Positions 16,685 through 25,706 of a stretch of 30,219 nucleotides of DNA are shown piece by piece. Below the pieces are notes generated by a model, which had not been told where the DNA came from, searched no databases, and was given only the letters and a program-made list of their open reading frames with translations. This DNA comes from an uncultured Clostridium sp. (GTDB lineage: Bacteria > Bacillota > Clostridia > Clostridiales > Clostridiaceae): the NCBI GenBank assembly GCA_900547475.1, contig URGW01000041.1:1-30219 (forward strand). The letters run 5' to 3'. Numbering within the stretch: position 1 is the first letter of the stretch; the number at the start of each line of letters is the position of its first letter. The position numbers and the translations under genes were made by a program.

Positions 16685-16770
16685 GGTGCTGAAGACCGGA
16701 ATCGAACCGGTACGGTATCGCTACCGCAGGATTTTAAGTCCTGTGCGTCTGCCTGTTCCGCCACTTCAGC
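16684..16770 (-). tRNA. tRNA-Leu (anticodon UAA)
   Basis: An 87-base class II tRNA with encoded CCA. The acceptor stem GCTGAAG/CTTCAGC, discriminator A, a long variable arm (GCGGTAGCGATACCGT) and the T-arm GGTTCGATTCC are all present. The anticodon loop CTTAAAA gives UAA, reading leucine UUA and UUG, the main leucine codons in this AT-rich genome. It is a single tRNA unit with its own promoter and terminator, divergent from recQ. Confidence 0.96.
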
Positions 16771-16781
16771 AGGCAAGAATT

Positions 16782-16810
16782 ATTTTAATATGATATTAAG
16801 AATAAGTCAA
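16782..16810 (-). promoter_or_regulatory. tRNA-Leu promoter
   Basis: On the minus strand the -35 TTGACT (16805-16810) and -10 TAAAAT (16782-16787) are 17 bases apart, which puts the start of transcription about five bases before the mature 5' end of the tRNA. Confidence 0.75.
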
Positions 16811-16902
16811 TAGAAAATTAAAAAAATAATAAAAAATATGTAATAGTGATAAAAAAGGTGATAATATAAAAGAAATATATTTATAGAAATTGGTGAGCTA
16901 TT

Positions 16903-18663
16903 ATGAATAATGTATTTGAAGCACTTCATAAGTATTATGGATATAATTCCTTTAGAAAAGGACAGTATGAAATTATAAATAATATATTGTATAAAAGAGA
17001 TACATTTTGTATTTTACCGACAGGAGGAGGTAAATCAATTTGTTATCAAATTCCAGCTCTTTTATTTAAGGGTGTTACTATAGTTATTTCACCATTAATT
17101 GCTTTAATGAAGGATCAGGTAGATAATTTAAGATCAAATGGAATAAATGCTGAATATATAAATAGCACTCAAAATTTAGAGAGCATAGATAATATTATGG
17201 AAATGTGCAGAAATGGTGAAATAAAATTACTTTATATTGCACCTGAAAGGCTAGAAAATGAATTTTTTAAAAGAAAGCTTAGAAGGCTTAATATAAGTCA
17301 ATTAGCAATAGATGAAGCTCATTGTGTATCAATGTGGGGACATGATTTTAGAAGAAGCTATGGATTAATTAACGATTTTATAAATTCCTTAAGTATTAGA
17401 CCAGTAGTAACTGCATTTACCGCTACGGCAACAGAAGTTGTAAGAAGGGATGTAGTTAAGCTTTTAGGGTTAAGGAACCCTTACATATACATAGGGAGTT
17501 TTGATAGAGATAATTTATCTATAAGAGTACATATTGAAGAAGATAAGTTAGAGTTAGTAAAGGATATAATTAAGGATAAAGAAAATGAAGCAGGCATAAT
17601 TTATTGTGCTACAAGAAAGGAAGTAGATGGATTATATTTTTATCTTAAGGATTTGGGATATGATGTATTAAAATATCATGGTGGCTTAAAGGATGAAGAA
17701 AAAGAGTATTACCAAGATGAATTTTTAAATGAAAATTCTAATGTTATGATTGCAACTAATGCTTTTGGAATGGGAATAGATAAATCAAATGTAAGATATA
17801 TAGTTCATTTTACTATGCCTAAAAATATAGAAAGTTACTATCAAGAAATCGGTAGAGCAGGTAGAGATGGAGCTATGTCTGAGTGTCATATTTTATTCAA
17901 TAGAAGTGATATTAGAACATTAGAATACTTAATATATACAACGGTTCAGATAGATAGAAAAGAATTAGAAATAAAGAAGCTTCAAAGTATGATAGACTTT
18001 TGTGAAAGTAAGGAATGTCTAAGAGCTTTTATTTTAAAATACTTTGGAGAAGAGGAGGTTAGAGAGTATTGCAATAATTGTAGCAATTGCCTAAATAGTG
18101 ATGAACTTAGAGATTATACTATAGAAGCTCAGAAGATATTATCCTGTGTATATAGAACTAGGGAGCGTTATGGAGTTGCAGTTCTTATTGATGTACTTAG
18201 AGGTATGATTGGTCCCAAGATAATTAATGATAAATTAAATGAATTAACTACATATGGAATAATGAGAGAATATAGCAGTAAGTTCATACGAGATTTAATA
18301 AAAGCATTAATTGATTTTGGGTATGTCAATTTAAAAGAAGGGACTTATTCAATGCTACAATTAAATGAAAAGTCATATAGTATTTTAAAGTCAAAGCAAA
18401 GAGTAATGTTAAAGTTAAGTTATGAAAATGAGGAAAAAGTTATTAATAGTGATTTATTTAATAAATTAAGAATTTGGAGAAGAGATACTGCAATTAAAGA
18501 AGGGGTAAAACCATATATAATTTTTTCTGATGCAACATTAATTGAATTATGTAATAAATTACCTAAAACAGAACAAGAACTCTTACAAATTAGAGGTATG
18601 GGAGAAAAGAAATTTAATAAATATGGAGAAGAGCTTCTAAAAAGATTAAAAGGTCAAACTTAA
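16903..18663 (+). CDS. recQ: ATP-dependent DNA helicase RecQ
   Basis: 3'-to-5' DNA helicase used in recombination and fork repair. Domains in order: helicase core with Walker A PTGGGKS (39-45), DEAH box (137-140), TATATE (174-179) and the motif VI segment QEIGRAGRDG (314-323). A RecQ zinc-binding region follows, with Cys at 367, 372, 390, 393 and 396, then a winged-helix RQC region and a C-terminal HRDC domain (about 510-586) ending in RGMGEKKFNKYGEELL. The 586-residue length is typical. A weak GGTGAG precedes the ATG. It is followed by its own terminator. Confidence 0.94.
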   Translation: MNNVFEALHKYYGYNSFRKGQYEIINNILYKRDTFCILPTGGGKSICYQIPALLFKGVTIVISPLIALMKDQVDNLRSNGINAEYINSTQNLESIDNIMEMCRNGEIKLLYIAPERLENEFFKRKLRRLNISQLAIDEAHCVSMWGHDFRRSYGLINDFINSLSIRPVVTAFTATATEVVRRDVVKLLGLRNPYIYIGSFDRDNLSIRVHIEEDKLELVKDIIKDKENEAGIIYCATRKEVDGLYFYLKDLGYDVLKYHGGLKDEEKEYYQDEFLNENSNVMIATNAFGMGIDKSNVRYIVHFTMPKNIESYYQEIGRAGRDGAMSECHILFNRSDIRTLEYLIYTTVQIDRKELEIKKLQSMIDFCESKECLRAFILKYFGEEEVREYCNNCSNCLNSDELRDYTIEAQKILSCVYRTRERYGVAVLIDVLRGMIGPKIINDKLNELTTYGIMREYSSKFIRDLIKALIDFGYVNLKEGTYSMLQLNEKSYSILKSKQRVMLKLSYENEEKVINSDLFNKLRIWRRDTAIKEGVKPYIIFSDATLIELCNKLPKTEQELLQIRGMGEKKFNKYGEELLKRLKGQT

Positions 18664-18675
18664 TAAAGAAATTAT

Positions 18676-18729
18676 AAATTCCTTATGAGCAAAATTATAA
18701 TTAATATAATTTTCTTATAGGGAATTTTT
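18676..18729 (+). terminator. Intrinsic terminator of recQ
   Basis: Two stacked stems, AAATTCCTTAT (18676-18686) with ATAGGGAATTT (18717-18727, one wobble pair) and AAAATTATA (18691-18699) with TATAATTTT (18705-18713), are followed by TTTTT on the plus strand. Confidence 0.75.
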
Positions 18730-18895
18730 ATTATTAGTAAAGAATATTATTACGGAAATATAACTAATAAAAAATGGTTAATTAATAATAATTAGGAAAT
18801 TTAAACATATAAAATATAGAGAAGTGTAAATAAAAAAATAGGAATATAACTATTTAATACAACAATATATTAAATTAAAGGGGAGGGATGAGTCT

Positions 18896-20818
18896 ATGAA
18901 TTTCAAGGAGTTTATAACTACAGATAGAGAAAGTCGAAATAGTGAAAAGTTTGAAGGAACATTTTTAGATTACTTAGAGATTGTAAAACAAAATCCAGAT
19001 GTAGCAAAGCTTGCACATAAGAGGTTATATGACTTTATTATTAGTAAGGGGATAGAGACTTTAAAGGGTGATGAACACCCAAGAATAAGAAAAATATATG
19101 GTAATGAAACAATTAGAGAATATGGATATTTTAAAGAGGATTTCTTTGGAATTGATAAAATCCTAATGAAACTTGTTAATTATTTACACTCTGCATCTAT
19201 GAAAGGTGAGGAATCTAGACAAGTTTTATACTTAGTAGGACCTGTTGGAGCAGGTAAATCATCATTAGTAGAATCTTTAAAGAGTGCATTAGTTCAATGT
19301 GAACCAATATATTCTTTAAAAGGTTGTCCTATGCATGAGGAACCTTTACATCTAGTTCCAAATCATTTAAGAGCTAAATTTAATGAAATGTTAGGCGTTC
19401 AAATAGAAGGAGATTTATGTCCAGTTTGTAAGTATAGATTACTTCATGAATTTAATGGAGAATATGAAAATTTCCCTGTTGAAAGAAAGGGATTTTCTAT
19501 AAGATCAAGAAAGGGAGTTGGTGTTGTTCCACCAGTTGATCCTAATAACCAAGATACTTCAATATTAACAGGCTCTATTGATATTTCTAAGATGGATATG
19601 TATCCAGAAGATGATCCAAGAATATTCTCATTAAATGGTGCATTTAATGTTGGTAATAGAGGATTAGTAGAATTTATAGAAGTATTCAAAAATGATGTTG
19701 AATATTTACACACAATTATAACAGCTACACAAGAAAAATCTATACCATCACCAGGTAAAGGTTCAATGATTTACTTTGATGGATTAATAATAGCTCACTC
19801 TAATGAAGCTGAATGGAATAAGTTTAAATCAGATCATACTAATGAAGCAATTTTAGATAGAATTGTAAAAATTGAAGTTCCTTATTGCTTAGAACTTGAA
19901 GAAGAAATTAAGATTTATGAAAAGATATTAAAGAAGAGTAACTTTAAAGCTCATATTGCACCTCATACAATTGAAGTTGCAGCAATGTTTGCTATACTTT
20001 CAAGGTTAACACCATCTGCAAAGGTAGATTCTATGACTAAGCTTAAGATTTATAATGGTGAGGACTTAGTTGAAAAAGGAACAACTAAGAAAATTGATAT
20101 TACAGAACTTAGAGAAGAAGCAGGTCCTTATGAAGGAATGAAGGGTATTAGTACAAGATTTATTATAAAAGCAATTGATAATGCACTTTCAAATTCTGAA
20201 TATGATTGTATAAATCCTTTAAGCATAATGGAAAGTATAATTAAGTCTATTAAGGATATGGATATAGCTTCTGATGATAAGAAAAAATATTTAGCATTTA
20301 TCCAAGATACTATTCGTAAAGAATATAATAAGATTTTAGAGAAAGAAATAACAAAAGCATTTATTCATTCATTTAGAGAACAAGCAGAAAGTCTTTTCAA
20401 TAATTATATAGACAATGCTGAAGCTTTTGTTAATAAGACTAGAATTAAGGATGCTCAAACAGGTGAAGAATTGAAACCAGATGAAGAATTTATGAGAAGT
20501 ATAGAAGAGCAAATAGGGGTATCTGAAGCTTCAAGCAAAGGATTTAGGGCTGATGTAACATCTTATATGTTCTATCTAGTTAGAAATGGTTCAAAGATAG
20601 ATTACAAGTCTTATGAACCATTAAAAGAGGCTATAGAAAAGAAGCTTATAGCATCTGTAAGAGATTTATCTAGAATTATTACTAAGTCAAGAGTTAGAGA
20701 TAAAGAGCAAACAGAAAAATATAATGCTATGGTTGATGAAATGCAAAGAAACGGATATTGCCAACACTGCTGTGATGTAATTCTTAAATATGCCGCTAAC
20801 AACTTGTGGAAGGATTGA
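18896..20818 (+). CDS. prkA: PrkA-family serine protein kinase (AAA+)
   Basis: Large (640-residue) P-loop protein of the PrkA/YeaG family. An AAA+ type domain carries Walker A GPVGAGKS (115-122). A Cys-rich insert GCPMHEEP...CPVCKYR (about 143-180) and the PrkA C-terminal domain from about 390 follow. Members are reported to act as Ser/Thr kinases or as AAA+ proteases, and in Bacillus prkA affects sporulation. It is first of the three-gene set prkA-yhbH-spoVR, which corresponds to yeaG-yeaH-ycgB of enterics. GGGGAGGG lies upstream of the ATG. I could not identify a convincing sporulation-sigma promoter in the 230-base spacer. Confidence 0.93.
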   Translation: MNFKEFITTDRESRNSEKFEGTFLDYLEIVKQNPDVAKLAHKRLYDFIISKGIETLKGDEHPRIRKIYGNETIREYGYFKEDFFGIDKILMKLVNYLHSASMKGEESRQVLYLVGPVGAGKSSLVESLKSALVQCEPIYSLKGCPMHEEPLHLVPNHLRAKFNEMLGVQIEGDLCPVCKYRLLHEFNGEYENFPVERKGFSIRSRKGVGVVPPVDPNNQDTSILTGSIDISKMDMYPEDDPRIFSLNGAFNVGNRGLVEFIEVFKNDVEYLHTIITATQEKSIPSPGKGSMIYFDGLIIAHSNEAEWNKFKSDHTNEAILDRIVKIEVPYCLELEEEIKIYEKILKKSNFKAHIAPHTIEVAAMFAILSRLTPSAKVDSMTKLKIYNGEDLVEKGTTKKIDITELREEAGPYEGMKGISTRFIIKAIDNALSNSEYDCINPLSIMESIIKSIKDMDIASDDKKKYLAFIQDTIRKEYNKILEKEITKAFIHSFREQAESLFNNYIDNAEAFVNKTRIKDAQTGEELKPDEEFMRSIEEQIGVSEASSKGFRADVTSYMFYLVRNGSKIDYKSYEPLKEAIEKKLIASVRDLSRIITKSRVRDKEQTEKYNAMVDEMQRNGYCQHCCDVILKYAANNLWKD

Positions 20819-20823
20819 TAAAA

Positions 20824-21999
20824 ATGGCTATATTTAGAGACAATACTATAAATCCTGTTGAGCATGATAGAAGTATTGAAGATAGAAGAAGGCATAGGCA
20901 GTTAGTGGAAAAATCTATTAAAGAAAACTTAGGAGATATACTATCAGAAGAAAGTATAGTAGGAGAAACTAAAAATAAGAAATTTAAAATTCCCATTAGA
21001 GGAATAAAGGAATATCAATTTGTATATGGTAGCAACAACAAAGGTGTTGCTACCGGTACAGGTGAAGAAAAACGAGGAGATAAATTGGGGTCAGCAGATT
21101 CTGGTGGGAAAAAAGGTAATAAAGGGGCAGGTAACTCTGAAGGTGATGATATATACGAAACAGAAATAACTTTAGAAGAGTTAATGGATTATATAGTTGA
21201 AGATTTGGATTTACCTAACTTAGATAAAAAGAAATATTCAGAGATTATTACTGAAAGTGCTAGTAGAAAAAGAGGATATCAAAGGCATGGAATTAATCCA
21301 AGGCTAGCAAAGAAAAAGACAGTTATGGCTAAGACTGCTAGAAAACAAGGGAAAAAACGTGCTCTTAAAGAAGCTGGATTAGATACTGAACTAGATAGAT
21401 TTCCCTTTAGAGAAGATGATATTAGATATTACAGAGTAAAAACAAAGCCTAAAAAGGAAAGTAATGCTGTAATGATTTTTATAATGGACGTTTCTGGATC
21501 AATGGATAGTACTAAAAAGTATTTAGCAAGATCATTTTTCTTTGTATTATCTACCTTTATAAAGAGAAAATATAATAATATTGCATTTGAGTTTATCTCT
21601 CATACAACAGTTGCAAAGCAGGTTAATGAGTATGAATTTTTCCATAAAGCAGAATCAGGAGGAACATATATTTCCAGTGGTTTAAACTTAGCATTAAAGC
21701 TTATTGAGGAAAAGTATTCTCCTGATGTTTGGAATATATACCCGGTATATGCTAGTGATGGTGATAACTGGTCTGAAGATAATGAAAGAGCTATTGAATC
21801 TGTAAAGAAGATTTGTGAAGTAAGCAATATGTTTGGATATGCTGAGCTTTTACCGTCAACTTATTCAACAACAATGTATTATAGATTTAATAAGGAAATT
21901 TCAGATAAGAAATTTGTCTCTGTTATTGTTAAAGAGAAAAAGAATTTATGGGATGCTCTTAAGTTAATGTTAAGCAAGGAGCTAGGGGAGGATGAATAA
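20824..21999 (+). CDS. yhbH: YhbH/YeaH family (UPF0229) sporulation protein with VWA domain
   Basis: A 391-residue protein with a charged N-terminal part (RSIEDRRRHRQLVEKSIKEN) and a C-terminal von Willebrand A-like domain whose metal-site motif reads FIMDVSGSMDST. A Gly/Lys/Asp-rich linker lies around 70-110. An ATG 18 bases upstream (20806) would start inside prkA; the ATG at 20824 follows GGAAGG and the prkA stop codon, so it is chosen. Genes of this family are found with prkA and spoVR in spore formers and in enterics, and the three products probably work together. The mechanism is unknown. Confidence 0.92.
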   Translation: MAIFRDNTINPVEHDRSIEDRRRHRQLVEKSIKENLGDILSEESIVGETKNKKFKIPIRGIKEYQFVYGSNNKGVATGTGEEKRGDKLGSADSGGKKGNKGAGNSEGDDIYETEITLEELMDYIVEDLDLPNLDKKKYSEIITESASRKRGYQRHGINPRLAKKKTVMAKTARKQGKKRALKEAGLDTELDRFPFREDDIRYYRVKTKPKKESNAVMIFIMDVSGSMDSTKKYLARSFFFVLSTFIKRKYNNIAFEFISHTTVAKQVNEYEFFHKAESGGTYISSGLNLALKLIEEKYSPDVWNIYPVYASDGDNWSEDNERAIESVKKICEVSNMFGYAELLPSTYSTTMYYRFNKEISDKKFVSVIVKEKKNLWDALKLMLSKELGEDE

Positions 22000-23369
22000 T
22001 GGAGTACACATTAAAGGAATTAGAAGAATGGAATGTAAAAATTGAAAAAAAAGCAACTGAATTTGGGCTTGATTATTATCCTCAAGAGTTTGAAATAATT
22101 GGATTTAATGAAATGTTAGCTTATGAGGCATATGTAGGTATGCCATCTAAGTATCCTCATTGGAGCTATGGTAAGTCATATGAAAAAAATAAAACATTAT
22201 ATTCATTAAATTTAACTGGTTTACCTTATGAAATGGTAATAAATTCAAATCCATCCCTTGCATATTTAATGAAGGAAAATACGTTGCTGTTACAAATTCT
22301 AACTATGGCACATGTTTATGGTCATAATGATTTCTTTAAAAATAATAGGTTATTTAGGGAAGGAACTAAGGCTTATTACACTTTAGAGATGTTTAAGTTA
22401 GATGCTGATATAATTAGAAGTTATATAAATGACCCTAATATAGGATATAGTAAGGTTGAAAAGATTTTAGATGCAGCACATGCACTTAGATATCAAATAC
22501 CAAGAGTAGTTGGTATGAAGGAATTAAGTGATGAAGAAATTAAAGCTAATTTAATAGAAGAATACAATATGAAAATTCAAGGTAGGGATATATTAAATAG
22601 TGATGAAGAAATTGAATTACCAGACTTAAGTAAAACACCTATAGAAACTTGTGATGATATTATAGGATTCATAATGAAATATGGTGCTTTAGATGAATGG
22701 GAAAAGTCAATTCTTAAAATAGTTAAAAGAGAAACTCAATATTTTATACCACAGATTGAAACTAAGATAATGAATGAAGGATGGGCAAGCTATTGCCACT
22801 ATAATATTTTAAAGAGTTTAGATTTGCCAGAAGGATTATATTTTGAGTTTATAAAACGTCATAATGATGTTATAGCACCTGCACTAGGTGGATTAAATCC
22901 TTATTATGTTGGTTTTAAGGTTTTTGAGGATATTGAAAAAAGATATGGAAGAGATAAATTATTTGAGGTTAGATATATAGAAAGAGATAATTCATTTTTA
23001 CGTAAGTATTTAACTCAAGATTTATGTAAGGAATTGGGATTATTCCAATATGCAAAAAAAAGTTTTGAATTTGTAGTAGATGAGGTCTCAGATGAAGAGG
23101 GATGGAAGAGTATAAGAGATACTATGTCAGATTCCTGTGGTGTTGGATCTATTCCTTATATAAGAATTGTTGATTTGAATAAACGTAATGGGACTTTAAC
23201 ATTAGAGCATGTTTTTGATGGTAGAGAACTTGAGTTACTTTATGCAAAAGAAACAATAAAATATTTATTTGACCTTTGGGGCCATAAAGTTATATTAAAT
23301 ACACATACTAAGGAAGGTAGAAGTATAGAAATAGTATGTGATAATGATAGAAGAGTAACAGTAAATTGA
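21999..23369 (+). CDS. spoVR: Stage V sporulation protein R (SpoVR)
   Basis: A 456-residue soluble protein of the SpoVR/YcgB family, needed for normal spore cortex formation in Bacillus subtilis. Recognisable segments include PHWSYGKSYEK (51-61), AHVYGHNDFFKNN (103-115) with conserved His residues, NEGWASYCHYNI and GLNPYYVGFKVFEDIEKRYG. Its ATG shares one base with the yhbH stop codon (TAATG), which implies coupled translation. GGGGAGG near the end of yhbH serves as ribosome binding site. A strong terminator follows, so the operon ends here. Confidence 0.94.
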   Translation: MEYTLKELEEWNVKIEKKATEFGLDYYPQEFEIIGFNEMLAYEAYVGMPSKYPHWSYGKSYEKNKTLYSLNLTGLPYEMVINSNPSLAYLMKENTLLLQILTMAHVYGHNDFFKNNRLFREGTKAYYTLEMFKLDADIIRSYINDPNIGYSKVEKILDAAHALRYQIPRVVGMKELSDEEIKANLIEEYNMKIQGRDILNSDEEIELPDLSKTPIETCDDIIGFIMKYGALDEWEKSILKIVKRETQYFIPQIETKIMNEGWASYCHYNILKSLDLPEGLYFEFIKRHNDVIAPALGGLNPYYVGFKVFEDIEKRYGRDKLFEVRYIERDNSFLRKYLTQDLCKELGLFQYAKKSFEFVVDEVSDEEGWKSIRDTMSDSCGVGSIPYIRIVDLNKRNGTLTLEHVFDGRELELLYAKETIKYLFDLWGHKVILNTHTKEGRSIEIVCDNDRRVTVN

Positions 23370-23377
23370 TATTGAGG

Positions 23378-23439
23378 AAAAATGATGAATTAAAAATGAG
23401 AAGTAATATATTTACTATCATTTATGATTCATCATTTTT
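23378..23439 (+). terminator. Terminator of the prkA-yhbH-spoVR operon
   Basis: A perfect 13-bp outer stem (23378-23390 with 23427-23439) encloses weaker inner pairing (AAATGA with TCATTT; AGTAA with TTACT). The right arm ends in five T. It lies eight bases after the spoVR stop codon. Confidence 0.75.
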
Positions 23440-23487
23440 ATATGTTTTGAATAGCTTAATATTAAGAGTATTTTAGAGAGGATAAAA

Positions 23488-24030
23488 ATGGATTTAAGAG
23501 GAAGCAAAACGGAGAAAAATCTATATAGAACTTTTGCAGGAGAAAGTAGAGCGAGAAATAAATATAATTTATATGCAGAAAAAGCAAGAGCAGAAGGTTA
23601 TCAATGGGTAGCAGAAGTTTTTGATAGTACTGCAATAAATGAATTAGCTCATGCAAGAAGGGTTTATCTTGAACTTTTAAAATTAGTTTGTAACACTAAG
23701 GAAAACTTAGTTGATGCAATATGTGGTGAAACTTCAGAATATACAGAGCTATATGCTAAATTTGAAAGAGAAGCAAGAGAAGAAGGATTTAAAGAAATTG
23801 CTGATTTCTATAAAGAGCTTAGAGAGGTAGAAGAAGCTCATTCTGAAAGATTTAAGAAGTTATACGATAAATTAAATAATGGAGTAATGTTTTCTGGTCC
23901 CGAGGATTCTAAATGGGTTTGTATGAATTGTGGATATATACATGAAGGATCAGAAGCACCTGATAAATGTCCGTTATGTGGATATCCAAAGGCTTACTTT
24001 AAGCCATATTGTGAAATTAAAAATATATAA
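23488..24030 (+). CDS. rbr: Rubrerythrin
   Basis: Peroxide-reducing diiron protein used by anaerobes against oxidative stress. The N-terminal ferritin-like domain shows the iron ligands: ExxR at 19-22, ExxH at 52-55 and ExxH at 115-118 within a four-helix pattern. The C-terminal rubredoxin domain has CxxC pairs at 145/148 and 161/164, around GYIHEGSEAPDKCPLCG, and binds one iron that passes electrons to the diiron site. At 180 residues it is a normal-length rubrerythrin. AGAGAGG precedes the ATG. Two unrecognised genes follow with gaps of 13 and 35 bases before a shared terminator, so they probably form one transcription unit. Confidence 0.95.
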   Translation: MDLRGSKTEKNLYRTFAGESRARNKYNLYAEKARAEGYQWVAEVFDSTAINELAHARRVYLELLKLVCNTKENLVDAICGETSEYTELYAKFEREAREEGFKEIADFYKELREVEEAHSERFKKLYDKLNNGVMFSGPEDSKWVCMNCGYIHEGSEAPDKCPLCGYPKAYFKPYCEIKNI

Positions 24031-24043
24031 GGAGTTATAAATA

Positions 24044-24475
24044 ATGTTTATATCAATACCAAAAGAATTTTTTGTTCCTGTTGTTTTTGGAGACGGATTT
24101 ACATTAAATGAAGAAAATAATAATTTAGAGTTAGATTTAAATATGTATAGAGAAAGCACTGGTAAGAAAAGTAATAACAATTTAGAAATTAATAAGGAAT
24201 ATTTAGAAAGTAGTAAGACTTCAAAAGAAAAGCAAGATATTGTTAATATCCAGGTAACCATGAATGAAAATCAATGCGGAAATAAAGCAAATTTAGAGGG
24301 TAGTACTATTAAGAGTAATAAGGATAAGGGAACAATAATGTATATGTCTTTAAAAGAAAAAGAAGATTATGAAAAATTTTGTAGTGATGAAGGAAAATTA
24401 TTTGAGGAATTAGATAGTGAATTCATAGAAAATATTAGTATTAACCTTAAGGGTTGTAATAAAAGTTGTGATTAA
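24044..24475 (+). CDS. Hypothetical protein, rbr-linked
   Basis: I do not recognise this 143-residue protein. It starts with a short hydrophobic and aromatic stretch (MFISIPKEFFVPVVFGDGF), which is not a convincing signal peptide. It continues as a polar, Asn/Lys/Glu-rich chain with little hydrophobic core, probably partly disordered in the middle (about 35-85). Two Cys sit near the C-terminus (GCNKSCD). AAGGAG lies eight to ten bases before the ATG and base use matches the neighbours, so it looks real. Its place 13 bases after rbr suggests co-transcription with it. Confidence 0.6.
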   Translation: MFISIPKEFFVPVVFGDGFTLNEENNNLELDLNMYRESTGKKSNNNLEINKEYLESSKTSKEKQDIVNIQVTMNENQCGNKANLEGSTIKSNKDKGTIMYMSLKEKEDYEKFCSDEGKLFEELDSEFIENISINLKGCNKSCD

Positions 24476-24510
24476 TTAAATTTAAATAATTATAATTTGG
24501 AGGTATTTAA

Positions 24511-24909
24511 ATGAAATATCAACAATTAATGAAGGAGTATTATGTTGATATTAACAATTTAAATCAATTATTAAAAACAATGGTAGATTCTTATAGATTG
24601 CTAATAGCAGGAGCAGCAGAATTAAATAATATATATGAGGCAAAAAGTAGTTATGTCAAAGATGCTGTTCATAGAGCAAATAAATTAGGTGATACAATAG
24701 ATAATTTAATTGATTTACTAGAAGCATGTGGAGAAACCTATTTTAAGTACTGCGCTGTAATGGGAGAATATATTTTGAAGAAAAGTGATAATAAGGTGAT
24801 TTTAACTGAGGTAGATGAAGAATTATTTTTCCAAGATTCTTCTGTTAGAGAAGAGTTTGAAATGTTAAAAGCCTATAAAAAGGAACAGGAAGAAAAGTTA
24901 AAGAATTAA
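24511..24909 (+). CDS. Hypothetical helical protein
   Basis: A 132-residue protein that I do not recognise. It is predicted mostly helical: heptad-like hydrophobic spacing runs through residues 5-90, including a RANKLGDTIDNLIDLLEACG segment, and the C-terminus is charged (KAYKKEQEEKLKN). No signal peptide or membrane segment is visible. GGAGG lies seven bases before the ATG. It is the last gene of the rbr unit, ending at a strong terminator. A small four-helix or coiled-coil protein is plausible, but this is inference. Confidence 0.65.
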   Translation: MKYQQLMKEYYVDINNLNQLLKTMVDSYRLLIAGAAELNNIYEAKSSYVKDAVHRANKLGDTIDNLIDLLEACGETYFKYCAVMGEYILKKSDNKVILTEVDEELFFQDSSVREEFEMLKAYKKEQEEKLKN

Positions 24910-24965
24910 AAAAGAGCTATATCAAAGTGTGAATTATTAATACAACTTTGATATAGCTTTTTTTA
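24908..24965. terminator. Bidirectional intrinsic terminator
   Basis: A 14-bp perfect stem (24915-24928 with 24945-24958) with a 16-base loop, flanked by A-runs on the left and T-runs on the right. It ends both the rbr unit (plus) and pssA (minus), and its T-run overlaps the pssA stop codon. Confidence 0.88.
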
Positions 24966-25484
24966 GAATTTTTTTAATTTAAAAGTACTTACCATTAAAT
25001 ACGAACCTAATAATAATAATAATAATGGAATAAGTGCGGAAATTGTTTTATTAATGGTAAATAAACAAAATAGTGCTAAAATACTACCTGTAACAGTAAT
25101 AGGAACGCCTGTAAAAACTCCATTAAATTCACTTGCATTATACCTAGCTAATCTAAAAGCACCGCATATTGGAAATAGTAATAGCGGAATTATCCCTAAT
25201 ACACCAAAAGGGCCTAGTGTATAGAAATCGAATAATAGAAAGACTAGTATAGATGGAGCAACACCAAAAGAAACCAAATCAGCTAATGAATCTAGTTCTT
25301 TTCCTAAATCACTGGTAACTTGTAAATAGCGTGCTATTCTACCATCATATCGATCTACTAACGCAGCAAGTAATATAAAAATACATGCTAATGAATAGTT
25401 ATCATCAAAGGTAGAAAGCAATGATAATATTCCAAATGATAAATTAATAAAAGTAAAAATGTTAGGAATACTGCTTTTCCTCAT
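24963..25484 (-). CDS. pssA: CDP-diacylglycerol-serine O-phosphatidyltransferase
   Basis: Membrane enzyme that makes phosphatidylserine from CDP-diacylglycerol and serine, the first step to phosphatidylethanolamine. The CDP-alcohol phosphotransferase motif (D..DG..AR, then G...D...D) is complete, in DRYDGRIARYL and GKELDSLAD, and is followed by several hydrophobic segments. The reading frame stays open upstream to 25610, but the extra part has no ribosome binding site. AGGAGTG eight bases before the ATG at 25484 and the MRKSSIPNIFTFINL start fix a 173-residue protein, short but usual for the Bacillus/Clostridium type. No psd gene follows here. Other CDP-alcohol phosphotransferases are a less likely alternative. 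Confidence 0.9.
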   Translation of the reverse strand: MRKSSIPNIFTFINLSFGILSLLSTFDDNYSLACIFILLAALVDRYDGRIARYLQVTSDLGKELDSLADLVSFGVAPSILVFLLFDFYTLGPFGVLGIIPLLLFPICGAFRLARYNASEFNGVFTGVPITVTGSILALFCLFTINKTISALIPLLLLLLGSYLMVSTFKLKKF

Positions 25485-25706
25485 ATAATCACTCCTGATT
25501 CTATCTTGCATAAAGATAATTATAACATAAATTTTAAAAAAAATTAATATTTCCAAAAATGCAATAATTAAAAATTTGTTAAATGGCAAAATACATAGAG
25601 TTATGGTCATATATATCTATTATATATAGCATACCTTAAATATATTCGGGATATAGCGTAATAAAATATATGTGTTATAATTTTATATATAATTAGGAGG
25701 GGTATA

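Noticed and set aside
18730..18890. Sigma-E or other sporulation promoter before prkA
   Set aside because: An ATACA-like -10 near 18855-18860 exists, but no -35 at the right distance could be found, so I do not annotate it.
25485..25610. N-terminal extension of pssA by 42 residues
   Set aside because: The frame is open but no ribosome binding site precedes the upstream start; AGGAGTG sits properly before the ATG at 25484, and the family begins there.
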